NCBI GenBank assembly: GCA_965197865.1
Contig: CBDANZ010000004.1
Location: forward strand, 558,001-622,000
From: CBDANZ01 sp965197865
GTDB taxonomy: Bacteria > Acidobacteriota > Vicinamibacteria > Vicinamibacterales > CAVVIG01
DNA: 64,000 bases
Direction of reading: 5' to 3'
Of the stretch, positions 1 to 8,386 are shown piece after piece. Position 1 is the stretch's first letter; every line of letters begins with the position of its first letter. Under the pieces are notes generated by a model that was not told the DNA's origin, made no database searches, and saw only the letters and a program-made list of their open reading frames with translations. The translations under genes were made by a program, and so were the position numbers.

Positions 1-1
1 G

Positions 2-250
2 GGGATCAGTAAACGCGGGGACGTGTATCTCCGGTGCTTGCTCACCCACGGCGCGCGCGCGGTGCTCGCGTCGGCCCACCGGCGCCGGGCGGCCCAGCAG
101 CCCCTCACGCGTCTGCACCACTGGGCGATGACGGTGCACGCGCGGCGCGGCTACAACAAAGCCACGATTGCCGTGGCGAACAAACTCGGCCGACTCGTTT
201 GGGCGGTTTGGCACAAGGATGTGCCCTGCGCACTGCCGGACGCGGCGTAA
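2..250 (+). CDS. IS110-family transposase, C-terminal part (partial at window start)
   Basis: C-terminal 82 residues of a DEDD-type site-specific recombinase, identical to the end of the intact copy at 25732-26760 apart from one residue (Arg for Trp, caused by the difference at position 80). The fragment begins in the Transposase_20 domain, just after the region with the predicted catalytic serine. The reading frame runs to TAA at 248-250. The partial state comes from the window edge, so this copy may be intact. Confidence 0.9.
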   Translation, partial: GISKRGDVYLRCLLTHGARAVLASAHRRRAAQQPLTRLHHWAMTVHARRGYNKATIAVANKLGRLVWAVWHKDVPCALPDAA

Positions 251-484
251 CCCGAGCTACACCTCCACGCGAGATGCTGAGCGAGTGACCCTGACATGGC
301 CCTTCGGTCCGACCGACACCGCATCAGGCCGATAGCAGCCCTGGCGCTCGACGCCGGCACCACGATTGGCCCGCGGTGCGCGACTATCCATGTTGGCCAG
401 GAGGCAAAGGCTCTCCACGGACAGGCCGGATATACGACCGCAACCGACGCGAAGGACCGACCGTCACGACCCACTCGCTTGATC
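251..484 (+). ncRNA. Candidate guide-RNA (seekRNA/bridge RNA) region of the IS1111-group element, copy 1
   Basis: A noncoding stretch of about 234 bases separates the transposase stop from the right inverted repeat. It is identical to the same stretch in the second copy (26761-26994). IS1111-group elements are known to encode their target-specifying RNA downstream of the recombinase, unlike the IS110 group where it lies upstream. The assignment rests on position and conservation. I did not fold the RNA, and the exact ends are unknown. Confidence 0.45.
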
Positions 485-503
485 ACCGGGAGGAGTCCAT
501 ATA

Positions 504-514
504 CGGACTGCTAG
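504..514 (+). repeat. Stump of MITE/IS1182-type terminal repeat with CTAG
   Basis: CGGACTG followed by CTAG abuts the right end of the IS1111-group element. The same 11 bases abut the second copy at 27014-27024. There they are demonstrably the outer part of an 18-bp terminal inverted repeat plus the CTAG target duplication. So the first copy also sits in the end of such an element. Confidence 0.75.
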
Positions 515-586
515 GGTGAAAGGAGCGCCATTGTCTGCTACAATGCGGCGCAATTCCAGGTAAGTTACAGTGCCGGGATCGACTTT

Positions 587-1498
587 TTGAATAGAAGATC
601 ATCGTTCTGTATCGGCTATATTGCGCTCGCCGGCCTCGTCAGCCTCGGTGTCAGCGCGAGCCATGCTGCGCAATCCGCCCCACGCTACAAAGTGGACGCG
701 AACGGCGATCTAGTCCCCGATCTCAGAGCCGCGGCAGCCATCATTTACAACCCTGAAACGAACCAGGTGCTCTGGGAGGAGAACTCGCGGGCGCCGCGTT
801 CGATCGCGAGCATCACGAAGGTCATGACCGCGATGGTCGTGTTCGAGAATAACCCCGACTTCACGCAGCCGGTGACCATCGTCCGCAGCGACGTGTACCG
901 GGCGTCGACAACCTATCTCCGCCGGAGCGACAAGGTGGTCATCGGCGATCTTGTGCATCTGCTGCTGATCGCGTCGGACAACGCGGCCGCGCGCGCCTTG
1001 GCGCGCGTGTCGGCGCAAGGCTTGACCGGATTCATCGCGCGAATGAACGAGAAAGCCGCCGAGCTCGGCCTGGCGAGCACGAGGTACGTCGATTCCTCGG
1101 GTCTGCTGTCTGGGAACGTTTCGTCGGCGTACGACATCGCGCGCCTGATAGCATTTGCGTCGAACGACGAGCGGATCTCGTTCGTCATGCGGAAGACCCG
1201 CCACAGGATCCGGATGCCTCGGCGCGCCATCAGTTTCCGGAGCACGAGTTCCCTGTTGGGTCCTCAGCAGTTCGACGTGATGGCGACCAAGACCGGGTTC
1301 ATCTCGAAGGCGGGCTACTGCCTCGCGACGCTCGTGCGGCTCTCGCAGGACGGCCCTCGAGTGGCCGTCGTGGTGCTCGGGGCGCGTTCAAGCGCGGGGC
1401 GTTTTCGGGAAGTTCGGAACCTATTCAGCTGGCTGTCCGCAAAGGCCTCGACCGTCTTCGCGACAGAAACTGCCATCGGAGCCGTGCCGCGGGACTAA
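587..1498 (+). CDS. D-alanyl-D-alanine carboxypeptidase/endopeptidase (peptidase S11, PBP7-like)
   Basis: Periplasmic serine peptidase that trims peptidoglycan stem peptides or cross-links. All three penicillin-binding motifs are visible: S75-x-x-K78 (SITK), S130-D-N132, and K235-T-G237. A hydrophobic N-terminus ending near SHAAQ is a signal peptide of about 28 residues. The length (303 residues) and the absence of an obvious C-terminal amphipathic anchor fit the PbpG/PBP7 type better than PBP5, though this is only a guess. The start is a TTG: the only nearby upstream GTG (571) runs into a stop at once. A TACAAT sequence at 539-544 could serve as a -10 box. The gene follows directly after the mobile-element end at 514. 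Confidence 0.88.
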   Translation: MNRRSSFCIGYIALAGLVSLGVSASHAAQSAPRYKVDANGDLVPDLRAAAAIIYNPETNQVLWEENSRAPRSIASITKVMTAMVVFENNPDFTQPVTIVRSDVYRASTTYLRRSDKVVIGDLVHLLLIASDNAAARALARVSAQGLTGFIARMNEKAAELGLASTRYVDSSGLLSGNVSSAYDIARLIAFASNDERISFVMRKTRHRIRMPRRAISFRSTSSLLGPQQFDVMATKTGFISKAGYCLATLVRLSQDGPRVAVVVLGARSSAGRFREVRNLFSWLSAKASTVFATETAIGAVPRD

Positions 1499-1506
1499 CA
1501 AGAGAG

Positions 1507-1553
1507 ACGCCACGGAAACACGAAAAGACGAAGCGTCTTCGTGGCGGCGTCTA
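1507..1553. repeat. Hairpin between two convergent genes
   Basis: The outer arms GACGCCACG and CGTGGCGGCGTC pair, with an inner AAGACGAAGCGTCTT pairing. The hairpin lies between the stop codons of the carboxypeptidase and the convergent fdhE-like gene and could end transcription from both sides. A similar GACGCCACG/CGTGGCGT hairpin lies at 6991-7022. Confidence 0.5.
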
Positions 1554-2414
1554 TCCAAGGTAGCCGCGCTTGATCGCCGCGGCGTCGAGCGGTAGCGTGG
1601 CAATGGTGTCCACGGCCACCATCAGGGGCCGCGCGGCGTGGCGCGCGTCATAAGCCTTGAGGTAGCGTCGGCAGACGTCACACGCGTAGACGCGGTAGCG
1701 GCCATTGCGCGTCGCAAACGACGTGATGAGCGCGCGGTCGTCGTTCTTGCAAAACGGGCAGGTGAGCGACGCGAAACCCCACTGCCCCAGACAGCGCCCA
1801 CAGACGAGACGTGTCTTGGCATTTGGCGTGATTACCGCGAAATCAGGTTCCCACCCGCAGAACGGACAGTGGCCGTGCCGCCACGCCGAAAGATCGACGC
1901 GCTGCAGCAGCGCGTCGACGGATCGCGTCAGAAAGGGCCGCAGCGACAGCACCAGGACCTGATCGAGGCTGGACGGCGTGGTTGACGCACGCTTCTGCGT
2001 CTGGCTCCCGTCTACGCCAGAGGTCTCGAGGTACCAATCGGTGACGATCCGCTCCAGCGCGTTTCCGTCGCGCGACAAGGCGAGGATCCGCTGGTGTTCC
2101 GCGCGCTCGAGCGTGTCAAGCCGGTGAAGGACGTCGGCCGTCTGTCGCAGCGTCAGGCGGAGGTCAGTCCAGTCGAGGGGAATGTCTCCGAAGCGGACCA
2201 CCGGGTGGCCCGCAAGTTGCTGAGCCGCCAGCCATGCGGGGTCCGGCTGAAGCCACGGCAGGGGCACGCGCGCCTGAACGCGGCGCTGCACCTCCAGCAA
2301 AGCGAGCTGCATGTCGACGGCCGACGCCAGCTCCGGCTGTGTGACCTTGAGCTCTTTGAGCTCGACGATCTCGCACGGCTCGGCGCGTGGGGTGCGGGGA
2401 GGCCGGTCCGGCAC
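1551..2414 (-). CDS. FdhE-like formate dehydrogenase accessory protein
   Basis: Resembles FdhE, a cytoplasmic zinc-ribbon/rubredoxin-fold protein needed to make active formate dehydrogenase. Four CxxC pairs are visible in the second half: CPFCG, CGRC, CPFC and CDVC, spaced as in FdhE. The N-terminal half is helical and variable. I prefer the GTG at 2414; an upstream TTG at 2492 would add 26 residues without family resemblance. No formate dehydrogenase subunit lies in the window, so the client enzyme is elsewhere or the protein has another job. It is divergent from the broken glgA. Confidence 0.78.
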   Translation of the reverse strand: MPDRPPRTPRAEPCEIVELKELKVTQPELASAVDMQLALLEVQRRVQARVPLPWLQPDPAWLAAQQLAGHPVVRFGDIPLDWTDLRLTLRQTADVLHRLDTLERAEHQRILALSRDGNALERIVTDWYLETSGVDGSQTQKRASTTPSSLDQVLVLSLRPFLTRSVDALLQRVDLSAWRHGHCPFCGWEPDFAVITPNAKTRLVCGRCLGQWGFASLTCPFCKNDDRALITSFATRNGRYRVYACDVCRRYLKAYDARHAARPLMVAVDTIATLPLDAAAIKRGYLG

Positions 2415-2498
2415 GCTCTGGATTGTACCGTGAGTCGTGGCCGGCTCTCCGTGAAGAGGGGAGCGCAGCGGCTGATACAATCGGATCGTCAAGCGCGC

Positions 2499-3361
2499 AT
2501 GCCTATCCGTGCATCGCCTTCCCGTACTCGCCTTTCGCGTTCGGTCCTGATGATTGGGTCGGAAGCGAGGCCATTTGCAAAGATCGGAGGCCTAGCCGAT
2601 GTCCTGGGCGCGCTTCCTTCGGCTGTCGCGCGGCTCGGATGGAAGGTCACGCTGGCGCTGCCGAAGTACCGCGGGGTGGACGCGGGTACGCTACTGGAGC
2701 GCTTCCCTCTGGCGGTTGGCGGATATACGCGCGAAGCAGGCTGTTTCGAGGTCCCGCTCGCGAGCGGCGGACGCGCGCGGCTGGTTGATGTTTCCAATCT
2801 GTACGATCGTGACGAGCTGTACGCCATCGGGAATGTCGACTATGTGGATAACGCGCGACGATTTGCCGTGCTGGTTCGCGCCGTGCTTGAATACGCGGCA
2901 CGACGACTGCCCGCGCTGTCGGTCGTTCATGCGCACGAGTGGCAGGCCGGCCCGTCTATCTGGAAGCGCTCTACAGGGCGCACCCAGTACTCGGCGGGAC
3001 GCCGAGCGTCTTCAGAATCCAGAACCTCGCCTATCAAGGGCTCTTCGATCCCGACTGGCTGCCGCGTCTCGACCTTCCCTGTGAGCTCGGGTCGATCGAT
3101 GTGCTCGAGTTCTGGGGCCGCATCAGCTTTCTCAAAGGAGGCATCAACTACGCCGAGGTCATCACGACCGTGAGCCCGCTCGAGGTGTTCAAGGATCGGC
3201 CAAAATGGCGCGCTTTCCAGGGTGCTGGGATGAAACAGGACCATTCCTGGGATCGTTCAGCCCGGGAGTACGCCAAGATATACGAGCGGGCGATCGAAGC
3301 TCTGGGCGACAAGTCAGGACCGAAAACAAGAAGGCAACGAGGGAGACCTCATGGCGGCTGA
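2499..3361 (+). pseudogene. glgA: Glycogen synthase remnant (GT5), frameshifted and internally deleted
   Basis: The first part reads as the N-terminal half of ADP-glucose-dependent glycogen synthase: a MIGSEARPFAKIGGLADV-type start with the KxGGL motif and later VVHAHEWQAG. Near 2950 the frame shifts and continues as VYLEALYRAHP up to ITTVSP. It then jumps straight to the family's extreme C-terminus (DRPKWRAFQ..., HSWDRSAREY). About 200 residues of the catalytic core are missing, so no activity is expected. The relic ends inside the start of trxA, and TACAAT at 2475-2480 may be its old -10 box. One lesion could be a sequencing error, but a frameshift plus a deletion makes real decay likely. 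Confidence 0.85.
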
Positions 3362-3680
3362 AAACGTGCAGACTTTTACGGACGGGAATTTTGAAGATTC
3401 GGTGTTGAAGGCCGGTCAGCCGGTACTGGTCGATTTCTGGGCCGAGTGGTGCGGACCGTGCCTGCGGCTGGCGCCGACCGTCGATGCCCTCGCCGCCGAC
3501 TACACGGGCAAGGTCACGATCGGCAAGCTGAACGTGGACGAGAACCCGGACACGGCGATCAAGTTCAACGTGCGAGGCATTCCGGCGCTGCTGCTTTTCA
3601 AGGGCGGCCAGTTGGTCGACCAGATTGTCGGCCTGGCGGCGAAAGACGACATCAAGAAGGTCATCGAGAAGCATCTCTGA
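3351..3680 (+). CDS. trxA: Thioredoxin
   Basis: Small cytoplasmic dithiol-disulfide oxidoreductase, 109 residues, the family's usual size. The redox motif W33-C34-G-P-C37 is intact, followed by LRLAP in place of the common KMIAP. The cis-proline region reads GIPALLLF. GAGGGAGACC lies just upstream as a ribosome site. The gene overlaps the end of the glgA relic and leads directly into thioredoxin reductase, so electron donor and acceptor are made together. Confidence 0.96.
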   Translation: MAAENVQTFTDGNFEDSVLKAGQPVLVDFWAEWCGPCLRLAPTVDALAADYTGKVTIGKLNVDENPDTAIKFNVRGIPALLLFKGGQLVDQIVGLAAKDDIKKVIEKHL

Positions 3681-4606
3681 CTACCCGTCATGTCATCATC
3701 ATCGGTTCGGGCCCGGCGGGTCTGACCGCGGCGCTGTACGCCGCGCGCGCCAACCTGCAACCGCTCGTCATCGAAGGGCTGGACGCGGGCGGTCAGCTCA
3801 TGCTGACGACGCTCGTGGAGAATTATCCGGGTTATCGCGACGGGATCGTGGGCCCGGATCTCATGGCCGATATGCGCGCGCAGGCGGAGAAATTCGGCGC
3901 CGAGCTGGTACAGAGCCATGTGACGTCGGTGGAGTTGAGCAGCGCGCCCGTCAAAGTGCGCACCGGTGAAGGCGGACAAGAAACGCGTGCGCTCATCATT
4001 GCGACTGGCGCGTCGGCCCGGCTTCTCGGGCTGCCCGCAGAGCGGACGTTGATGGGCCACGGCGTCTCCACTTGCGCGACCTGCGACGGCTACTTCTTCC
4101 GGGGCCGGGAGATTGCCGTCGTCGGGGGCGGCGACTCCGCGATGGAGGAGGCCCTGTTTCTGACGAAGTTTGCCACCAAGGTGACGGTGGTCCATCGGCG
4201 CGAGAGGCTGCGCGCCTCGAAGATCCTGCAGGACAAGGCGCGGGCGAACCTGAAAATGGCGTGGATGCTGAATAGCGAGGTTGAGGAGATCAAGGACGTC
4301 GGTAAAGGCCAGGTGACGGCCATGGTAGTTCGCGAGGCGCGCACCGGGGCGTCGCATGAAGTACCAGTGGACGGCGTGTTCATCGCGATCGGCCACACGC
4401 CGAACACGGCGCTGTTTGCCGGTCAGCTCGAGATGGACGCCAACGGCTACATCATCACGCACGACGGAACGAGGACGAACGTGCCCGGTGTGTTCGCCTG
4501 TGGCGACGTGCAGGATCACATCTACCGTCAAGCGGTGACGGCTGCTGGCTCGGGATGTATGGCCGCGCTCGACGCGGAACGGTATCTCGAGGGAGGCGCT
4601 ATCTAA
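3677..4606 (+). CDS. trxB: Thioredoxin-disulfide reductase
   Basis: NADPH-dependent flavoprotein that reduces thioredoxin. An FAD-binding GSGPAG motif stands at the N-terminus, the redox pair C133-A-T-C136 is followed by DGYFF, a second nucleotide-binding GGGDSA follows, and GVFACGDV near the end completes the fold. Length from residue 1 is 309. The frame has no ATG, GTG or TTG near the conserved N-terminus. The best start is the CTG at 3677, which overlaps the trxA stop as CTGA, giving a translationally coupled pair. It converges with mnmA, overlapping by four bases. Confidence 0.95.
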   Translation: MTTRHVIIIGSGPAGLTAALYAARANLQPLVIEGLDAGGQLMLTTLVENYPGYRDGIVGPDLMADMRAQAEKFGAELVQSHVTSVELSSAPVKVRTGEGGQETRALIIATGASARLLGLPAERTLMGHGVSTCATCDGYFFRGREIAVVGGGDSAMEEALFLTKFATKVTVVHRRERLRASKILQDKARANLKMAWMLNSEVEEIKDVGKGQVTAMVVREARTGASHEVPVDGVFIAIGHTPNTALFAGQLEMDANGYIITHDGTRTNVPGVFACGDVQDHIYRQAVTAAGSGCMAALDAERYLEGGAI

Positions 4607-5724
4607 TCAATCCAACCCCCGCCCACGACGATCTCTCCATCGTAGAAGACGACCGCTTGGCCGGGAGTAATGGCAGGCTGCGGTTGGTCGAATAGGACTT
4701 TTGCGCGCGCCTCGAAACACTTGGGGCGCCCCGAGCCTGTCCAGGAACGGCGGGGATCGAGCACGCGTACGATTGCCGGCGCGGCTAGATGGCGGTGCCG
4801 GATCTGCGCCGTCACGCGCAAGGACCCCGAAGGTTCGGGACAGATCCAATTCACTCCGGACGTGGTCAGTGTCGTGCGTTCGAGCGATGCGCGTGGTCCG
4901 ACGACGACCTGACGATCGGCGGGCTTCAAAGCGATGACGTACTGCGGCGCTCCGTCGGGTGACGCAGAGAGACCCAACCCCTTCCGCTGGCCGACAGTAA
5001 AGCGATGGATGCCCGCGTGCTGGCCAAGAACGTGGCCGCGAGCGTCCACGATCGCCCCGACGCCGACAGCCTCTGGCGCGCGCTCTCGAACGAAGCTGGC
5101 GTAGTCGCGGTCCGGAATAAAACAGATTTCCTGACTGTCGGGCTTGTCGGCGACAGGCAGCTGGCGCGCGCGCGCATACTCCCGCACCGCTTCTTTCGGG
5201 CGATCTCCCACGGGAAAGATTGCGCCGGCGAGCTGATCCTGGGTAAGCGAGAAGAGAAAGTACGCTTGATCCTTGGACTGGTCCACGCCGCGCTTGAGCA
5301 GATATCGGCTACTCGACCGGTCGCGCTCGACACGGGCGTAATGGCCCGTGGCCACGGCGTCGGCGCCCAATCCGCGCGCCCGCTCGACGAGGGTGGCGAA
5401 CTTGAGATCGCTGTTGCAGCGTGCGCACGGCAGGGGTGTGCGTCCGGCCGTATACTCGCGGACGAAGTTTGAGACGACCTGCTCGTCGAACTGTCGCTGG
5501 AAGTTCAGAACATAGTGGGGGATGTTGATCGCGTGGGCGACGCGGCGCGCATCCTGCAGGTCGTCGAACGAGCAGCAGCTTCCGAACGGGCGGTCGCCGC
5601 CCGATGTTCTCGACATGTCGTAAAGCTGCATTGACAGACCGATGACGTCGTGGCCCCGCTCGGCCAGGAGCGCCGCGGCCACCGACGAGTCGACGCCGCC
5701 CGACATCGCGACGACAATACGCAT
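4603..5724 (-). CDS. mnmA: tRNA-specific 2-thiouridylase MnmA
   Basis: Adds sulfur to U34 of tRNA-Lys, -Glu and -Gln. The N-terminal PP-loop SGGVDSS (residues 8-14) binds ATP. The catalytic cysteines are C100 or C103 (in PCARCN) and C201 (in QEICFIPD), matching Cys102 and Cys199 of the E. coli enzyme. The 373-residue length is normal. The start ATG overlaps the stop of the upstream cysteine desulfurase as ATGA, so sulfur donor and sulfur user are coupled. Confidence 0.95.
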   Translation of the reverse strand: MRIVVAMSGGVDSSVAAALLAERGHDVIGLSMQLYDMSRTSGGDRPFGSCCSFDDLQDARRVAHAINIPHYVLNFQRQFDEQVVSNFVREYTAGRTPLPCARCNSDLKFATLVERARGLGADAVATGHYARVERDRSSSRYLLKRGVDQSKDQAYFLFSLTQDQLAGAIFPVGDRPKEAVREYARARQLPVADKPDSQEICFIPDRDYASFVRERAPEAVGVGAIVDARGHVLGQHAGIHRFTVGQRKGLGLSASPDGAPQYVIALKPADRQVVVGPRASLERTTLTTSGVNWICPEPSGSLRVTAQIRHRHLAAPAIVRVLDPRRSWTGSGRPKCFEARAKVLFDQPQPAITPGQAVVFYDGEIVVGGGWID

Positions 5725-6887
5725 CAGGCGCTCACGGTTTTCCGCGTCAATTGCCGCAGCTTTTCGACGAGGCCTGGCAGAACGGCGATGACGCGATCGA
5801 CTTCTGCGTCGGTCGAAAACAGCCCGAGGCTGAAGCGGAGCGAGTTCTCCGTACGGTGGAGCGGAAACCCCATCGCGCGGAGCACGTGCGACGGCTCGAG
5901 CGTGCCCGAGGAGCAGGCCGATCCGGTCGACACGGCCACGCCATCGAGGTCGAGGGCGATCAAGAGACTCTCCGCTTCGACTCGATCGAAGCTGATATTG
6001 GTCGTGTTCGGCACGCGCGCCTCCGGCGTGCCGTTGACGGCGGTGCCAGGGACCTTCCGCAGAATGTGCGCTTCCAGACGATCGCGCAAGGCGGCCACGC
6101 GAACGGCTTCGGAAGCCATCTTATCGAGTGCTAGTCGCGCGGCGACTCCGAGCCCGACCAGCGCCGCGACATTCTCCGTGCCGGCGCGACGGTTGCGTTC
6201 CTGTTTGCCGCCTGTGAGCGTCGGCTGCATCCGCGTTCCGCGCTTCACCCACAGCGCGCCGGCTCCATTCGGCGCGTTGAACTTGTGCGCTGACAGGGCC
6301 AGAAGATCGACGCCCAGCGCGCGCACGTTGAGGGGAATCTTTCCGACCGATTGAACGGCATCCGTATGCATCAGGGCGCCGCGCTCGTGCGCGAGGGCCG
6401 CGATTTCGGCAATCGGCTGAATGGTTCCGATCTCGTTGTTGGCGTGCATCACCGAGACGAGCGCCGTCTCGTCGGTGAGCACGTCGTGCACCCGGTCGGG
6501 CGACACAATCCCCGACGAATCGAGGGGCACGAGCGTGGTCCGCCAGCCGCGGCGCGCCAGCGACTTCAGCGTATTCAACACCGCCTCGTGCTCGATGGCG
6601 CTCGCCACCAGATGCCGCCGGCCCCTCGCTTCGAGGGCTTCGGCGGCGCCGCGAATGGCGAGATTGTCGGCCTCGGTGCCGCCGCTCGTGAATACGATCT
6701 CGGACGGATCTGCGTGGACGAGCGCGGCCACCGCCGAGCGGGCCTCGTCAAGGGCTGCTTTCGCCTGCTGGCCGAAATGATGGACGCTTGACGCGTTGCC
6801 GAACAGGTCGCGCGTGGCTCGAGCCACCGCCTCGACGACCTCGGCGGCTGGGGGGGTAGTGGCGTTGTAGTCGAAGTAGATCCGCAC
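5724..6887 (-). CDS. Cysteine desulfurase (IscS/NifS family)
   Basis: PLP enzyme that takes sulfur from cysteine for tRNA thiolation and Fe-S clusters. Seen: the N-terminal YFDYNATTP, the lysine motif SAHKFNAPNG, and the loop STGSACSSGTLEPSHV with the sulfur-accepting cysteine. I start it at the GTG at 6887, immediately before RIYFDYNA; the longer reading from 6932 adds 15 residues outside the family. It lies upstream of mnmA with an ATGA overlap, so its main client is probably MnmA. Confidence 0.93.
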   Translation of the reverse strand: MRIYFDYNATTPPAAEVVEAVARATRDLFGNASSVHHFGQQAKAALDEARSAVAALVHADPSEIVFTSGGTEADNLAIRGAAEALEARGRRHLVASAIEHEAVLNTLKSLARRGWRTTLVPLDSSGIVSPDRVHDVLTDETALVSVMHANNEIGTIQPIAEIAALAHERGALMHTDAVQSVGKIPLNVRALGVDLLALSAHKFNAPNGAGALWVKRGTRMQPTLTGGKQERNRRAGTENVAALVGLGVAARLALDKMASEAVRVAALRDRLEAHILRKVPGTAVNGTPEARVPNTTNISFDRVEAESLLIALDLDGVAVSTGSACSSGTLEPSHVLRAMGFPLHRTENSLRFSLGLFSTDAEVDRVIAVLPGLVEKLRQLTRKTVSA

Positions 6888-6959
6888 CTGGGAACCACGT
6901 ATTGTACCATCGCCGCTAAACCACGATAACAAAAGGACTAGACACGATGCTTGAGCTTC

Positions 6960-7086
6960 CTTGATACTGGCGGCGCTCCTTGCCTAAGGCCCGGCGCTTG
7001 CGACGCCACGGACCCCTTGGGTTCGTGGCGTGAGCGGCCGATACCAGTGACAGCACCCTAGCAAGGGGAGCAGGCGGAGGGACGAC
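6960..7086. repeat. Hairpin-rich leader before the bactofilin gene
   Basis: GACGCCACG (from 6999) pairs with CGTGGCGT (from 7023) around a GGACCCCTTGGGTT loop region. GATACTGGC and GCCGATACC flank it further out. It lies between the divergent cysteine desulfurase and the bactofilin gene and resembles the hairpin at 1507-1553. The function is unknown. Confidence 0.4.
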
Positions 7087-7650
7087 ATGTGGAAACGCGA
7101 TGAAGCGGTTCGACCCGTGATCGGGCACCCGGCTACGGCGCAACCGGGGGCGCCGGCACCGGCGGGGGCGCCTGGTTCGCGTCCCGAGGCGAGTCACAAC
7201 ATGGAGAAGGACATCGTGAACATCGGAAAATCGGTCGTCATCAAGGGCGAGCTCAGCGGCAGTGAGGATTTGACCATCGAAGGCCAGGTCGAAGGAACGA
7301 TTCAGCTTCGCGATCACGTCCTGACGATTGGGCCTAACGGCCGCATTAAGGCGCAGGTGTTTGCGAAGTCCGTGATCGTCCTGGGCGAGGTGACTGGCAA
7401 CGTCACCGCCAGCGAGAAGGTGGATATTCGCGACAACGGGTCGGTGGACGGCGACATCATCTCGCCTCGCGTGGCAATTGCCGAGGGCGCGCATTTCCGC
7501 GGCAGCGTCGACATGCAGCGCAAGGGCGCCGTCGCCCAGGCGGCGGGCGCCAAGCTCGTCGTCCAAGCGGCGGCCGCGGCTGGGCCGCAGCCCGGCGTTG
7601 CACCGCAGGGCCAGCCGGGCGGCGGGCAGCGCGTGGGAGTGTCACGGTAG
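7087..7650 (+). CDS. Bactofilin family protein
   Basis: Polymerising cytoskeletal protein of the bactofilin (DUF583) family. After a variable, proline/alanine-rich N-terminal tail of about 37 residues comes a right-handed beta-helix repeat region (about residues 45-140). It is recognised by hydrophobic and glycine spacing, for example LTIEGQVEGTI, RIKAQVFAKSVIVLGEVTGNV and DIRDNGSVDGDI. The C-terminal tail is rich in Ala, Gln, Pro and Gly. Bactofilins lack nucleotide motifs and act in cell shape, stalk or polarity functions at the membrane. An in-frame ATG at 7201 is a possible shorter start. Confidence 0.9.
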   Translation: MWKRDEAVRPVIGHPATAQPGAPAPAGAPGSRPEASHNMEKDIVNIGKSVVIKGELSGSEDLTIEGQVEGTIQLRDHVLTIGPNGRIKAQVFAKSVIVLGEVTGNVTASEKVDIRDNGSVDGDIISPRVAIAEGAHFRGSVDMQRKGAVAQAAGAKLVVQAAAAAGPQPGVAPQGQPGGGQRVGVSR

Positions 7651-7663
7651 TAAACGGGCATTC

Positions 7664-8305
7664 GTGGGCTTGCTAGATCGTCTCGTGCCGCGTCGCGCAG
7701 TGGAGCGGCCGCCGGGTCTGAGCGCTTCGGCCGACGATTCAGTTTTTGCCACCAAGGCGCTGCGGAAGTTTGTCAGGTCGCTCATCGCTCGCGAGGCCCC
7801 GGTCCTGCTCGATCTCGGCTCGGTCGTCGGCAGTAACGTCAACTTCTTCGGCGAGCAGTTCGGGTGCAAGATTTTCGTCGAGGACATGTTCGCCGATCTC
7901 GACCGGCACGTGCGCGAAGGAAGAACCGACGAGTTTCCGACGTTCTTGATGCGGCGACTGCCTCAGGCGACGGGCACGGTCGACGGGATCCTCTGCTGGG
8001 ACATCATCGACTATCTCGATCGACCGGTGGCGCGCGAACTGGCCAGGGAGCTCACACGGGTGCTTCGTGCAGACGGCGCGCTCCTCGGATTGTTCGGCAC
8101 CACGCAGGCACCGGACCGACGCTATGCGAAGTACATCATCCTGGACGAGGTGAGCCTGAAGTACCGGTCGTATCCGGCGGCGCGCGGCCGCCAAGCTGTT
8201 CTCCTCAACCGCGACATCATCCGACTATTCCCGGGTCTGCGCGTCTCGGATTCGTTTCTGCTGCAGAGCAATTTGAGGGAGCTTCTCTTCAGGAAACCCG
8301 CATAA
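7664..8305 (+). CDS. Probable SAM-dependent methyltransferase, class I fold
   Basis: 213 residues from a GTG at 7664, 14 bases after the bactofilin stop. VLLDLGSVVGSN fits a Rossmann motif I. DGILCWDIIDYLDRP fits the motif-4 strand followed by a helix, and LRADGALLGLF resembles the post-core strand. The substrate is unknown. Motif I is a loose match (GSVVG rather than GxGxG), so loss of methyl transfer cannot be excluded. The gene may share a transcript with the bactofilin. Confidence 0.62.
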   Translation: MGLLDRLVPRRAVERPPGLSASADDSVFATKALRKFVRSLIAREAPVLLDLGSVVGSNVNFFGEQFGCKIFVEDMFADLDRHVREGRTDEFPTFLMRRLPQATGTVDGILCWDIIDYLDRPVARELARELTRVLRADGALLGLFGTTQAPDRRYAKYIILDEVSLKYRSYPAARGRQAVLLNRDIIRLFPGLRVSDSFLLQSNLRELLFRKPA

Positions 8306-8386
8306 GGACCTGCAGAATTGCTCGCTTCCTCGGTCGGATCATCTGCAATTCTGCAATCCAGCTGATTCTGCAATACGATAGATTCC
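8306..8386. repeat. CTGCAGAATTGC-type intergenic repeat
   Basis: The words CTGCAGAATTGC, TCTGCAATTCTGCAAT and ATTCTGCAAT recur in direct and inverted order and can form a hairpin between the methyltransferase and SAM-hydrolase genes. It belongs with the other short hairpin repeats in this window. Confidence 0.5.

Larger units (their letters stand above)
1..503 (+). mobile_element. IS110-family (IS1111 group) element, right part only
   Basis: This is the 3' part of an insertion sequence whose full copy lies at 25645-27013. The 514 bases at the window start match 26511-27024 except at two positions (80 and 217). The segment holds the end of the transposase gene, a roughly 234-base noncoding tail and the right subterminal inverted repeat at 485-501. 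Immediately after it come CGGACTG and then CTAG (504-514), the stump of another element's terminal repeat. The copies diverge right after CTAG. The left half lies outside the window. Confidence 0.92.

Noticed and set aside
23..250. Independent small gene at the window start
   Set aside because: Identical to the end of the complete transposase at 25732-26760; it is a window-cut copy.
3500..4531. Long reverse-strand open frame over trxA/trxB
   Set aside because: Shadow of GC-rich coding; composition is Arg/His-rich with no motifs.
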